DNA of 64,000 bases from Anaerolineae bacterium (GTDB taxonomy: Bacteria > Chloroflexota > Anaerolineae > Aggregatilineales > Phototrophicaceae). The stretch's first letter is position 1, and every line of letters begins with the position of its first letter. Below, piece by piece: positions 53,628-62,458 of the stretch. The notes under the pieces are model-generated. The model made no database searches. It was not told the DNA's origin and worked only from the letters and a program-made list of their open reading frames with translations. The position numbers and the translations under genes are program-made. The stretch is taken from NCBI GenBank assembly GCA_013360465.1, contig JABWBO010000004.1, forward strand, positions 124,001 through 188,000, read 5' to 3'.

Positions 53628-54796
53628 GATGCGGCTCGTTCCCTTTCACGAGGTTCAATGGGCAGTCTCACAGTGATCGTCACGCCCTGCCCCGGCGATG
53701 ATTGCGCTTCGATGATGCCGCCGTGCGCTTCCACGAAGCCGCGCGCGATTGCCAGCCCCAGCCCTGCCCCGCGCCGTCCATCGTCTGACCGGGCACGCGA
53801 GGATTCACGGCGGTAGAAACGGGTAAAGGCGCTCGTTACGTCGAGCATCTCCATCCCCTCTGCATGATTATTGACCACGATGTGCGCCATGTCACGGTCG
53901 CGTTCGACAATTATGCGCACCGTTCCACCGCGCGGCGTATAGCGCAGCGCATTGTCCAGCAGATTGTTGAGTACACGCTGAATCTTGTCCGGCGCGGCGG
54001 AGATCAGATCGACGGAGTCGTCCACAGCGCCGGAAAGCGCGATTCCCGCCAGCGCCGCGCGCGCACTCATGCCGCTGAGCGTATCGGATACCATATCGCG
54101 CAGCGACGTAGGCTGTTTGTCCAGGTGGATATGCCCGGCGTCGAGCTGCGCCAGTTCCAGCAGATTGTCGATCAGCCGGGTCAGATTCTCGATCTCCGAC
54201 TGCATATCGCGGGCATAGCGCGCAGTCGATGCCGGGTCGCTCACCACACCATCCGCCAGGGCTTCGATCATCGCGCGAATCGAGGTGACCGGCGTGCGCA
54301 GATCGTGCGACGCCCAGGCGATCAGGTCGCGCCGCTGTTGATCGAGCTGCCGCTTCTGCGCGTCCAGTTCTTGCAGGCTGCGCGCCATCGCGTTGAACGT
54401 GCGGGCGAACTGCGCCAGCTCGTCGCGTCCTTCCACAGGCAGGCGCGTATCCAGCCGCCCCTGGGCGATCCGCTCCGCCGCGCCGCCCAGCTCGCTGATC
54501 GCCTCGGTGATGGCGCGCGACACGAAAAAGCCAAAACCAATCGCCACCAGCGCCGCAAAGACCAGCAGCACGCCGGTCAGATTCAGGTCATAGGGGCTGA
54601 TGAACATCAGCTGCGCGCTCACCCAGACGTTGGCGAACAGCAGGGCGACGATCAGGATGACCATGACGAACAGCGCCCAGCGCAGACTGGGCAGGCGGCG
54701 CAGCAGCCGCGCCCGGTAGATGGCATAGGCGCTGCCCATCGAAAAGAGCGCTATCGCCGTGAGCAGCGTGAGCAGCGTTTCCAAGGATTCATCCAT
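53624..54796 (-). CDS. Histidine kinase with degenerate ATP-binding G1 box
   Basis: A 390-residue kinase with two N-terminal helices (about 8-30 and 40-105 region), a HAMP domain ([20 protein letters not shown]), HisKA with H164 in [15 protein letters not shown], and an ATPase with N box [14 protein letters not shown] and G2 box [14 protein letters not shown]. The G1 box reads V-N-N-H-A-E-G-M (residues 308-315): Asn310 replaces the Asp that contacts adenine, and Ala replaces the first Gly. It is encoded just after its regulator (9 nt). ATP binding may be altered; a sequence error is less likely because the frame is clean. Confidence 0.85.
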   Translation of the reverse strand: MDESLETLLTLLTAIALFSMGSAYAIYRARLLRRLPSLRWALFVMVILIVALLFANVWVSAQLMFISPYDLNLTGVLLVFAALVAIGFGFFVSRAITEAISELGGAAERIAQGRLDTRLPVEGRDELAQFARTFNAMARSLQELDAQKRQLDQQRRDLIAWASHDLRTPVTSIRAMIEALADGVVSDPASTARYARDMQSEIENLTRLIDNLLELAQLDAGHIHLDKQPTSLRDMVSDTLSGMSARAALAGIALSGAVDDSVDLISAAPDKIQRVLNNLLDNALRYTPRGGTVRIIVERDRDMAHIVVNNHAEGMEMLDVTSAFTRFYRRESSRARSDDGRRGAGLGLAIARGFVEAHGGIIEAQSSPGQGVTITVRLPIEPRERERAAS

Positions 54797-54805
54797 GCGC
54801 CAGTT

Positions 54806-55525
54806 TCAGGGGGTGGGGTCGAACTTGTAGCCGACGCCCCAGACCGTCTGGATGAAGCGCGGCTCGCCGGGGTCGGGTTCAATTTTTTCGCGCAGGCGGC
54901 GGATGTGTACGGTGATGGTGCTGGCATCGCCGTAGAACTCGTAGCCCCAGACGTGGTTCAGGATTTGCTCCCGGCTGAATACCTGCCGCGCATGACGCAC
55001 CAGAAACAGCAGCAGATCGTATTCTTTCGCCGTGAGCATGATCATCCTGCCGTCGATACGTATCTCGCGGGCGCGCGGGTCGATCCATAGATGCGCCGCC
55101 GCGAAGGGTTTTGCATCTTCCTCTTCCGGAGTGATGCCGCTGCGCCGAAGCACCGCCTTGACGCGGGCGACCAACTCGCGCGGGCTGAACGGTTTGACGA
55201 CGTAATCGTCGGCGCCCAGTTCAAACCCCGCGATGCGATCCAGTTCGCTGGTGCGGGCGGTCAGCAGGATGACCGGAATCTCGCCTTCGGCAACCAGCGG
55301 CGGCTCTTCGCCGCGCAGCGCCCGGGTGATGGCGAAACCATCTGCGCCGGGAAGCATGATGTCCAGGATGACCAGATCAGGGCGCTGCTCGCGCAGAAAA
55401 GCCAGCGCCGCTAACCCGTCGCCGATCTCGCTGACGTGAAAGCCGTCCCGCTCCAGATACTTGCGCAGCACTTCGCGCACGGTACTCTCGTCATCGACGA
55501 TCAGGATGTGCGCCGGTTTCGCCAC
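54806..55525 (-). CDS. OmpR/PhoB-family response regulator
   Basis: A 239-aa transcription factor: a receiver domain with ILIVDDES, phospho-acceptor in LVILDIMLPGADGF, Thr in LLTARTSE and Lys in YVVKPFSP, then a winged-helix domain (MLTAKEYDLLLFLVRHARQVFSREQIL ... TITVHIRRLREKIE ... VWGVGYKF). It starts at GTG 55525, 18 nt after livF of system 2 and in the same direction, so it may be expressed from the transporter promoter. The kinase gene follows directly. Targets are unknown; feedback on the transporter operon is plausible. Confidence 0.93.
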   Translation of the reverse strand: MAKPAHILIVDDESTVREVLRKYLERDGFHVSEIGDGLAALAFLREQRPDLVILDIMLPGADGFAITRALRGEEPPLVAEGEIPVILLTARTSELDRIAGFELGADDYVVKPFSPRELVARVKAVLRRSGITPEEEDAKPFAAAHLWIDPRAREIRIDGRMIMLTAKEYDLLLFLVRHARQVFSREQILNHVWGYEFYGDASTITVHIRRLREKIEPDPGEPRFIQTVWGVGYKFDPTP

Positions 55526-55543
55526 AGAACACCCCTGCGCCGC

Positions 55544-56272
55544 TCAATGCTCGCCGAGATAGACCTTGCGGACATCCTCATTGACCATCAACGACCGGGC
55601 GCTGTCGCTCAGGACGACTTCGCCCGTCTGCAAGACGTAGCCGCGATGCGCGATCTCCAGCGCCATCAGCGCGTTCTGCTCCACCAGCAGGATCGTCTTC
55701 TTGGCTTCCTTGTTCACCCGCTGCACGATGTCGAAGATCGCCTCGACCAGCACCGGAGCCAAGCCCATCGACGGTTCGTCGAGCAGCAGCACTTCGGGGT
55801 CCGCCATCAGCGCGCGGGCAATGGCGAGCATCTGCTGTTCGCCGCCGGAAAGCGTGCCGCCCTTCTGGGTTACGCGCTCCTTCAGGCGAGGAAACAGCGT
55901 GAACGCCTGATCCATGCGCTCGTCAAACTGCGACCGTTCCTTGACGTTCCAGGCGCCGACTTCCAGGTTTTCGCGGACGGTAAGCAGCGGAAAGATACGC
56001 CGTCCTTCCGGCACGTGTCCCACCCCCAGGGCAGCGACCTCATGCGCCTTCAAGCCGATGATGGTCTTGCCGCGCAGCTCGATCACGCCGTGGCGCGGGC
56101 GCACCATCCCACTGATCGTGCGCAGCGTCGTACTCTTGCCCGCGCCGTTCGCCCCGATCAGCGTGACGATCTCCCCGGCTTTGACGATGAGCGAAATCCC
56201 CTTGAGGGCGTGGATATGCCCGTAGTAGGTGTGCAGATTGTCGATCTTCAGCACTGGCGCTGCGCTGCTCAC
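55544..56272 (-). CDS. livF: Liv-type ABC transporter ATPase (LivF, system 2)
   Basis: A 242-aa ATPase with Walker A GANGAGKSTT, the LivF segment GVGHVPEGRRIFPLLTVREN, signature TLSGGEQQMLAIARAL and Walker B VLLLDEPSMGLAP. The start is GTG 56272, overlapping the livG stop (GTGA). It is the last transporter gene; only 18 nt separate its stop from the response-regulator GTG. Confidence 0.93.
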   Translation of the reverse strand: MSSAAPVLKIDNLHTYYGHIHALKGISLIVKAGEIVTLIGANGAGKSTTLRTISGMVRPRHGVIELRGKTIIGLKAHEVAALGVGHVPEGRRIFPLLTVRENLEVGAWNVKERSQFDERMDQAFTLFPRLKERVTQKGGTLSGGEQQMLAIARALMADPEVLLLDEPSMGLAPVLVEAIFDIVQRVNKEAKKTILLVEQNALMALEIAHRGYVLQTGEVVLSDSARSLMVNEDVRKVYLGEH

Positions 56273-57084
56273 TTGGCTGCCTCCGCTTTGGCTGGATTCG
56301 GATTGTTAGGGTCGATGCCGCTGGCTGCCCCGCGACCGAGATACGCCTCGATCACGCGCGGGTTGGCGCGAATTTCGGCGGGCGCGCCGTCCGCGATCTT
56401 CTCCCCGTAATCCAGGACCGAGATATGCTCGCTGATGCCCATGACGACTTTCATGTCGTGTTCGATCAGCACGACGGTGATGCCCAGTTCGTCGCGCACC
56501 CGCCGGAAAAGCGCCATCGCGTCGGCGCTCTCGTTCGGGTTCATACCGGCGGTCGGCTCATCCAGGAGGATCAGTTCAGGATCGCTGGCAAGCGCGCGGG
56601 CGATCTCCACCCGCCGCTGGTCGCCATAGGGAAGATTACGCGCCACCTCGTCGCCCTTGCCCGCCAAACCGACGAAATGCAGGAGCTGCGTCGCCTTTTC
56701 CGTCAGGCGTTCCTCCTGCCGGGTAAACGCCGACACCCGGCTCAGCGTCTGCAAGATTGAGACATGCAGCCTCGAGTGCGCGCCGACCATGACGTTTTCC
56801 AGCACCGTCATCGTCGGGAACAGGCGGATCGACTGAAACGTCCGCGCCATCCCGGCGGCGTTCACCTGGTCGGGGCGCAGTCCGATCATCGACCGTCCGT
56901 TGAAGATAATGGAGCCGGTGTCGGCTTTGTAGATGCCGGTCAGCAGGTTGAAAAGCGTCGTCTTGCCCGCGCCGTTCGGTCCGATGATCGAACTGATGCT
57001 GCCCTTTTCGATGCCAAGGGTGACGCTGCGCACTGCACGGATACCGCCAAACGATTTGCTGACATCCTTCACATCAAGCAGCAT
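56269..57084 (-). CDS. livG: Liv-type ABC transporter ATPase (LivG, system 2)
   Basis: A 271-aa ATPase with Walker A GPNGAGKTTLFN, GMARTFQSIRLFPTMTVLENVMVGAH, signature NLPYGDQRRVEIARALA and Walker B LILLDEPTAGMNPNE, which is the textbook LivG pattern, unlike the PHGGKRK variant in system 1. GGAG lies 8 nt before ATG 57084. A short Pro/Asn-rich tail follows. The stop overlaps the livF GTG. Confidence 0.94.
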   Translation of the reverse strand: MLLDVKDVSKSFGGIRAVRSVTLGIEKGSISSIIGPNGAGKTTLFNLLTGIYKADTGSIIFNGRSMIGLRPDQVNAAGMARTFQSIRLFPTMTVLENVMVGAHSRLHVSILQTLSRVSAFTRQEERLTEKATQLLHFVGLAGKGDEVARNLPYGDQRRVEIARALASDPELILLDEPTAGMNPNESADAMALFRRVRDELGITVVLIEHDMKVVMGISEHISVLDYGEKIADGAPAEIRANPRVIEAYLGRGAASGIDPNNPNPAKAEAAK

Positions 57085-57088
57085 GACA

Positions 57089-58534
57089 TCAATCTCCTGC
57101 AGCGGCGGGGTTTGCGGGACCGCTAGGCGTGCCGGGAATATCGCTCGGAGGTTCGTCTGGCAGATCGTTCGTCTGCATCAGCTCCAGGCGGCGGCGCGAC
57201 TCTGGCAGCAAGCCGGCGGGGCGGAAGAGCATCATCAACACCAGCAGGATGCCGAAGACGAAGCGCTCATACTTCGCCGGTTCAAGCTGCGTGGGCCAGT
57301 CGCGGATATGGAAGCCCAGGATCACATAATCGATATTCTTGAGCGCATTCAGCTGAAGCGAGAAATTCTTGAGGACCTGAAGCTGAAGCAGCGTGACGAT
57401 CATCGCGCCCAGCAGCACGCCCTTGATGCTCCCCAGACCACCGACGATGACCATCGCCAGGATGGAGATCGAGTTGAGCAGCGTGAACGACTCCGGGCTG
57501 ACAAACGTCTGTTTCGCCCCGTACAGCACGCCAATCGCACCGGCGAACGCCGCGCCGAGCGCGAACGCCATCAGCTTCATGCGCACCAGTGGGACGCCCA
57601 TCGCAATCGCCGCGACTTCGTCCTCACGGATCGCCGTCCAGGCGCGCCCGATCACCGAGTTTTGCAGGCGGTTGGCGACGACCAGGATGATCCCCAGCAT
57701 AAGGATGGCGATGAAATAGAAGAGAATCTGCTGGGTCAGCGGTTGAAGATTGCCGACCACCCGAATATTTAGCGTATTGGAAAGCTCGTCGATCCGTGAA
57801 ACCATGTCGGCGCTCACCAGCGGTCTGCCGACGTTCAGCAGCCCCTGGCTGCCGTTGGTGAAGTTGGTCGGGCTGTCGCCGTTGCGGGCGATGATGCGGA
57901 TGACTTCACCGAAACCGAGCGTGACGATGGCGAGATAGTCGCCGCGCAGACGCAGCACCGGCAAGCCGAGCAGGATGCCGATGCAGGCGGCGGCGAGGAT
58001 GCCGATGCCGATGAAAATGATGAAGGCGACCGCCTGCGAATCCGGCGGGATCAGGATGCCGAGTTCGTTGAAGATCGTCGGCGCGGTCGAAGTAAACATG
58101 CCCCACACGTAGGCGCCGACGGCGAAGAAGGCGATGTAGCCCAAGTCCAGCAGCCCGGCGAAGCCGACGACGATATTCAGTCCGAGCGCCAGCCCCGCGA
58201 AGATGCAGACCTGGATCGCCAGTTCCAGGTAACTGCTGTCGGAAATGCCGATGATCGGCATGGCAATGAGCATCACCAGACCGATCAGGACCGCCTTCCA
58301 CGTCCTGGGAATGGGCGCCGAATGGATCAGCAGCGGTGACAGGATGAACGCCGGAAAGACGATGGTACTCTGAATGGAGAACCACAGGCTCGCCCGGTCG
58401 AGCGACAGCAGCAGCCCGATAACTACCGCCAGATAGACGATCAGGAACACGGCGGCGCTCGTCGGGCTGAGGAAGCGCCCCCAGAACCCGGAGCGCGCCC
58501 CTGCTTCCGAAACGGCAGCTCTTGAGGTCGTCAT
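57089..58534 (-). CDS. livM: Liv-type ABC transporter permease (LivM, system 2)
   Basis: A 481-residue permease, longer than the usual 320-420 residues because of about 100 extra N-terminal residues with additional helices (residues 25-115) and a hydrophilic Pro-rich tail. The core has LGLNIVVGFAGLLDLGYIAFFAVGAYV, LRLRGDYLAIVTLGFGEVIR and the coupling motif IREDEVAAIAMGVPLVRMKLMAF. AAGGTG precedes ATG 58534. LivH ends 4 nt upstream, and livG starts 4 nt downstream, so the genes are tightly packed. Confidence 0.93.
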   Translation of the reverse strand: MTTSRAAVSEAGARSGFWGRFLSPTSAAVFLIVYLAVVIGLLLSLDRASLWFSIQSTIVFPAFILSPLLIHSAPIPRTWKAVLIGLVMLIAMPIIGISDSSYLELAIQVCIFAGLALGLNIVVGFAGLLDLGYIAFFAVGAYVWGMFTSTAPTIFNELGILIPPDSQAVAFIIFIGIGILAAACIGILLGLPVLRLRGDYLAIVTLGFGEVIRIIARNGDSPTNFTNGSQGLLNVGRPLVSADMVSRIDELSNTLNIRVVGNLQPLTQQILFYFIAILMLGIILVVANRLQNSVIGRAWTAIREDEVAAIAMGVPLVRMKLMAFALGAAFAGAIGVLYGAKQTFVSPESFTLLNSISILAMVIVGGLGSIKGVLLGAMIVTLLQLQVLKNFSLQLNALKNIDYVILGFHIRDWPTQLEPAKYERFVFGILLVLMMLFRPAGLLPESRRRLELMQTNDLPDEPPSDIPGTPSGPANPAAAGD

Positions 58535-58538
58535 AGGC

Positions 58539-59966
58539 TTACACCTTTTCGTCTACGCGCTCGCCGAGCAGACCGCTGGGGCGGAAGATCAGGATAAGGA
58601 TGAGCACGGAGAAGGCGAAGATATCGGTGTAGCGCTGACCGAGCGCCGGGAAATAGACGAGCGTGCCGTTCAGGAACGCTTCGACCATGCCCAGCGTCAG
58701 ACCGCCCAGGAGCGCGCCGGTGATGTTGCCGATGCCGCCCAGCACCGCCGCCGTGAACGCCTTCAGACCGGGGATGAAGCCGACGTAAGGCGTGACGGTG
58801 CCGACGTTCAGCCCAAACAATGCCCCGGCTGCTCCGCCGAATGCCCCTCCCAGGAAGAAGGTGATGGCGACCATACGATTGACGTTGATCCCCATCAGAC
58901 CGGCGGTCGCCTGATCCTGCGACACCGCGCGGATGCCTTTGCCGATCTTGGTGCCGTTCACGAAGTAGTTGAGCAGCACCAGCATGATGACCGCGCTCAG
59001 CACGATGATGATCACCGTGATGCGGATGTTGACGATATTGGCGCCGTCTTCGATTTCATCCAGGTCGCGCCCTTCAACCAGGATCATGTCATATCCTGTT
59101 TCGCCGCTGGAGATGTCATTCGCCTTGACGGGGACGCCGCCAAGCGTCACGCCGCCAACGGTGATGCTGCTGTAGGTTGCGCTCTCCACCTGCCATTCGT
59201 CCAGGACCACGCCGTCGGCGGTGATCTGTTCGTAAGTGACGCCGCCGATGTTGGTCCCGCCGACGACCGGTCCGTTGAACGTGAGCGGAATCGGATTCTT
59301 CAGGAAGTCCAGCTCTTGCGTCGGGTAGGTCAGGTTGAAATCGTTGCGCGTCACCGCGACGAGCGCGCGCACGCCATCGATCAAGAAGAAGGACAGCCCG
59401 ATAGCGGTGATCAGCGGGACAAGCCGGGGCGCGCCGCGCAGCGGACGATACGCCACCCGCTCGATCAGCACCGCCAGCCCGCCGCTGACCAGCATCGACG
59501 AGATGACCACGAACGGCACCAGGATCAGCGGATTCCACGAGGCAATCGTGCCGGAAGCGGCGAGCCGATCGGTAATTTCGAAACCCACCACCGCCCCCAC
59601 CATGAAGATTTCGCTGTGGGCGAAATTGATGAACTTGAGGACGCCGTAAACAAGCGTATAGCCGAGCGCGATCATGGCGTAGACGAAGCCGATGCCGACG
59701 CCGCTGACGATCATGCCCGGAAGCTGCTTGGTAATTTGCGCAGCCAGGTTGATGTTCGGACGCGGTTCTGGGACGACGATGGACACCGCATAGGCGATAA
59801 CCGTCATCACCAGCGCCGCCGCCACGATGAAGAAAAGCATCTGTCCGATGGGGAAAACTATATACCGATAAATCCAGTTCGACTGGATGCGCTTGACCGT
59901 CGGGTTTTCCCGAAGCGAGTCAAGGATGCCCGTCGTCGGGCGCGTGGAAAGTGTCTCTGTGGTCAT
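58539..59966 (-). CDS. livH: Liv-type ABC transporter permease (LivH, system 2) with large loop insertion
   Basis: A 475-aa permease, against about 290-330 in the family. The core signatures IALGYTLVYGVLKFINFAHSEIFMVGA (from residue 99) and QDQATAGLMGINVNRM are normal. Two additions explain the size: about 80 N-terminal residues with one extra helix (about 41-62), and a Gly/Val/Thr-rich extracytoplasmic insertion (about 207-313) containing repeated GGVT/GGVP units in place of a short loop. ATG 59966 with GAGG upstream is preferred; the frame reaches back into the hairpin region without support. The insertion could dock or retain the binding protein. Confidence 0.9.
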   Translation of the reverse strand: MTTETLSTRPTTGILDSLRENPTVKRIQSNWIYRYIVFPIGQMLFFIVAAALVMTVIAYAVSIVVPEPRPNINLAAQITKQLPGMIVSGVGIGFVYAMIALGYTLVYGVLKFINFAHSEIFMVGAVVGFEITDRLAASGTIASWNPLILVPFVVISSMLVSGGLAVLIERVAYRPLRGAPRLVPLITAIGLSFFLIDGVRALVAVTRNDFNLTYPTQELDFLKNPIPLTFNGPVVGGTNIGGVTYEQITADGVVLDEWQVESATYSSITVGGVTLGGVPVKANDISSGETGYDMILVEGRDLDEIEDGANIVNIRITVIIIVLSAVIMLVLLNYFVNGTKIGKGIRAVSQDQATAGLMGINVNRMVAITFFLGGAFGGAAGALFGLNVGTVTPYVGFIPGLKAFTAAVLGGIGNITGALLGGLTLGMVEAFLNGTLVYFPALGQRYTDIFAFSVLILILIFRPSGLLGERVDEKV

Positions 59967-59998
59967 GAAAAACCTCGCCAGTCGAACAGCCAAGACAG

Positions 59999-60028
59999 CA
60001 TCGGGGCAGCGTATGCGCTGCCCCGATG
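59999..60028 (-). terminator. Intra-operon 13-bp hairpin after the second binding-protein gene
   Basis: CATCGGGGCAGCG, loop TATG, perfect complement; no U-tract follows in the minus direction. It lies between the binding-protein stop and livH, the same arrangement as at 20121-20154 but with unrelated sequence. Confidence 0.7.
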
Positions 60029-60046
60029 AAATACTGCATGGTCCGG

Positions 60047-61258
60047 TTAGGAACTCATCGCCGCTGCCATGAGCGGGGATGCGATGGACTGAGTGGACAG
60101 TAGAGCGTTGTTGTTCCACTCGGCAGAGTCCGCCGACCCGACCTGGAGGATGAAATAGTTGGCGAGTTCAGGGTCGCCGTTGTCGTCGAAGGTGATCGCG
60201 CCGGTCAGACCTTCGAAGCCTTCGGTCGCGCGGACAGCTTCGGCAACCTGAGCGCGGGTCGGCATTGCGCCGCCGTTGGCTTCGATAGCTGCCGCGATGC
60301 TCTGCAGGACGATAGCGGCGGCGTCAAACGACTGCGCGCCGAAGGGCTGCACGCCTTCGCCGAACTTCTCTTCGTAGTCCGTCGCGAACTGCGCCGCAGT
60401 TTCGTAGACGGTCACCGGGGCGGCGACCGACGTGTAGTACGTGCCGACGCCGGCATCGCCCGACAGATCGGCGAATTCCGACGAGTCGAAGCCATCGGGA
60501 CCCATGAAGAAGCCTTCATAACCGGCAGCGCGCGCCTGGCTGATGAAGATGCCGGTCTGCGAATAGATGCCGCCGAAGTAGATCAGGTCCGGTTCCAGCG
60601 CCAGGACCGGCTGGATGATGCCGTCGAAGTTGGCGGCTTCTTCGGTGCCCTCAAAGCCAAGGACCGACAGACCCTGCGCTTCAGCTTCCGCCATGAAGAA
60701 TTCCGCGACGCCCTGACCGTAGGCGGTCGTGTCGTGGAGGACATAGACGGTTTCGACGCCTTCGATGGTCGCGGCGAAGGCTGCGCCTGCTGCGCCCTGC
60801 GTATCGTCACGACCGCAGACGCGGTTGACCGTCGCGTAGCCGCGGTCGGTGATGTTGACGTTGGTGTTGGCAGGAGAGAGCATCACCAGGTCGTTGTCAT
60901 TGTAGACTTCCGACGATGGCAGCGCGACGCCGCTGTTCAGGTGACCGACGACCGCCAGGATCGCCGCGTCGTTGACGATATTCTGCGCGTTGGAAACGCC
61001 GACATCAGGAGTCGCCTGATCATCGAAGGGGACGAATTCAACCGAATAGCCCAGGTCGTTCAGGGGTCCCTGAAGCTGTTCAATCGCCAGCTCCACCGAA
61101 TTGCGAATGCTGATGCCCAGGATCGACTGAGGGCCCGACAGCGGGCTTTGCGAGGCGATCTTGATCACCTGCATGTCCTGCGCCTGCACCATCACCACGC
61201 TGAGGCTCAGCGCGACTGCCAGCACAAGCAATACGAGCATAGATTTCTTAGTGCGCAT
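60047..61258 (-). CDS. livK: Liv-type ABC transporter substrate-binding protein (system 2)
   Basis: A 403-residue secreted binding protein with an N-terminal signal peptide (KKSMLVLLVLAVALSLSVVMVQA, cleaved before QD). IKIASQSPLSGPQSILGISIRNSVELAIEQ is very close to LivJ/LivK-type proteins, and AVVGHLNSGVALPSSEVYNDNDLVMLSPANTN matches the ligand-binding hinge region, so amino-acid binding is more likely here than in system 1. ATG 61258 has AGAGG 8 nt upstream; an earlier ATG at 61297 is less suited. First gene of the leftward unit. Confidence 0.93.
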   Translation of the reverse strand: MRTKKSMLVLLVLAVALSLSVVMVQAQDMQVIKIASQSPLSGPQSILGISIRNSVELAIEQLQGPLNDLGYSVEFVPFDDQATPDVGVSNAQNIVNDAAILAVVGHLNSGVALPSSEVYNDNDLVMLSPANTNVNITDRGYATVNRVCGRDDTQGAAGAAFAATIEGVETVYVLHDTTAYGQGVAEFFMAEAEAQGLSVLGFEGTEEAANFDGIIQPVLALEPDLIYFGGIYSQTGIFISQARAAGYEGFFMGPDGFDSSEFADLSGDAGVGTYYTSVAAPVTVYETAAQFATDYEEKFGEGVQPFGAQSFDAAAIVLQSIAAAIEANGGAMPTRAQVAEAVRATEGFEGLTGAITFDDNGDPELANYFILQVGSADSAEWNNNALLSTQSIASPLMAAAMSS

Positions 61259-61361
61259 AGACTGACCTCTCCGTATAAAATACTGCTTCTTGCCCACAAG
61301 CGGCTGCTAAACTCGGCGCGCAACAGGGGATTGTTACGAACCGGGTCGCACGACCGTCACA

Positions 61362-61389
61362 AGTATAACCGAGTCGATAGAACTTACAA
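61362..61389 (-). promoter_or_regulatory. Putative promoter of the second Liv operon
   Basis: On the minus strand TTGTAA (61389-61384) and TATACT (61367-61362) are separated by 16 bp, about 100 nt before the binding-protein ATG, in the divergent gap with the DMT exporter gene. Confidence 0.5.
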
Positions 61390-61457
61390 GAAAGAAGCCT
61401 TCAAATCAGCACGCTGCAGTTTGTGACAAGTACCAGAAAGGACCACAGGTCGCCTTC

Positions 61458-62363
61458 ATGAATCGATCGCTGCGCAGTGCCATCTACGGGGTTTCCGCCG
61501 CCGCCATCTGGGGCGGCATGTATGTCGTCTCCGATCTTGTTCTGCCGGTCATCCCCCCATTCACGCTGCTCAGCATCCGGCTGACGATGGCGGTTGTCGT
61601 CCTGCTGGGGGTTGCGCGGGCAGGCGGCATTGCTATCGCCATCCCCCGTCGGCGTCAGATCGAACTGCTGGGGGTTGGGCTGATTGGCTTTGGCGTGAGC
61701 GTCGGCGCACAGTTCGTCGGCACCGATCGTTCGACGGCGGTCAACGGCTCGCTGATCACCAGCGCCTCGCCGGCGTTCATCCTGATCTTCGCGGCACTGC
61801 TGCTGCGCGAGAAGCTGACCCTGCGCCGGATCGCAGCGGTCGTCCTGGCGACGGTCGGCGTCATTATCATCATCGATCTGGCGAACGCCGACTTCTCATC
61901 AGACACCTTCTTTGGCGATATAGCGCTGGCGGTTGCCGCCCTGACTTGGGGCTTGTACTCCGTCCTGGTGCGGGCGGTCAGCCTGCGCGCACATGCCGAC
62001 ACCACCATCGTCACGGTTTACGGGCTGATCGGCGGGCTGATCCTGACCCTGCCGGCGTCGGCGGTCGAACTTTCGGCACGCCCCATCGGGGAAATCACGC
62101 CGCCGGTCATCCTGGGAATCCTGTACCTGGGCGTCGTCTCGACGGCGGCGGCGATGTGGCTGTGGAGCCGCGCCTTCGCCCTGGTCGATGCCTCGGTGGC
62201 GTCGCTTTACTTTTTTGCCCAGCCGCTCGTCGGCGCGCTCCTGAGCGTGATCCTCCTGAGTCAGCCGATGACCACCAGCCTGTGGGTCGGCAGCCTGCTC
62301 ATCCTGCTCGGCGTCCTACTGGCGACCGTGCAGGTACGCCGCCGTGCTGCGACTGTCGGCTGA
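61458..62363 (+). CDS. EamA/DMT-family transporter
   Basis: A 301-residue membrane protein with ten predicted helices in two EamA repeats (about 5-140 and 150-290). AAIWGGMYVVSDLVLPVIPPFTLLSIRL opens the first repeat, and ALTWGLYSVLVRAVSLRAHADTT the second. Family members export amino acids, metabolites or drugs. The gene diverges from the second Liv importer; import and efflux of related compounds may be balanced here, but nothing in the sequence proves it. No strong ribosome site directly precedes ATG 61458. Confidence 0.9.
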   Translation: MNRSLRSAIYGVSAAAIWGGMYVVSDLVLPVIPPFTLLSIRLTMAVVVLLGVARAGGIAIAIPRRRQIELLGVGLIGFGVSVGAQFVGTDRSTAVNGSLITSASPAFILIFAALLLREKLTLRRIAAVVLATVGVIIIIDLANADFSSDTFFGDIALAVAALTWGLYSVLVRAVSLRAHADTTIVTVYGLIGGLILTLPASAVELSARPIGEITPPVILGILYLGVVSTAAAMWLWSRAFALVDASVASLYFFAQPLVGALLSVILLSQPMTTSLWVGSLLILLGVLLATVQVRRRAATVG

Positions 62364-62400
62364 TCTTCATAAGATTCCCCACTATGTCGCTTAATGGTCA

Positions 62401-62416
62401 CCTGCTACAATACAGG
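62401..62416 (+). promoter_or_regulatory. Extended -10 promoter of typA (CCTGCTACAATACAGG)
   Basis: TG-C-TACAAT (62403-62411) is an extended -10 about 48 nt before the GTG start. It matches the menA promoter 16-mer (37167) at 15 of 16 positions, including the CCTG/CAGG ends. No good -35 is seen. Confidence 0.55.
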
Positions 62417-62458
62417 CAGTTAGTGATCCCATAAAATCTGAGCTACAAAGGTTCGTAT

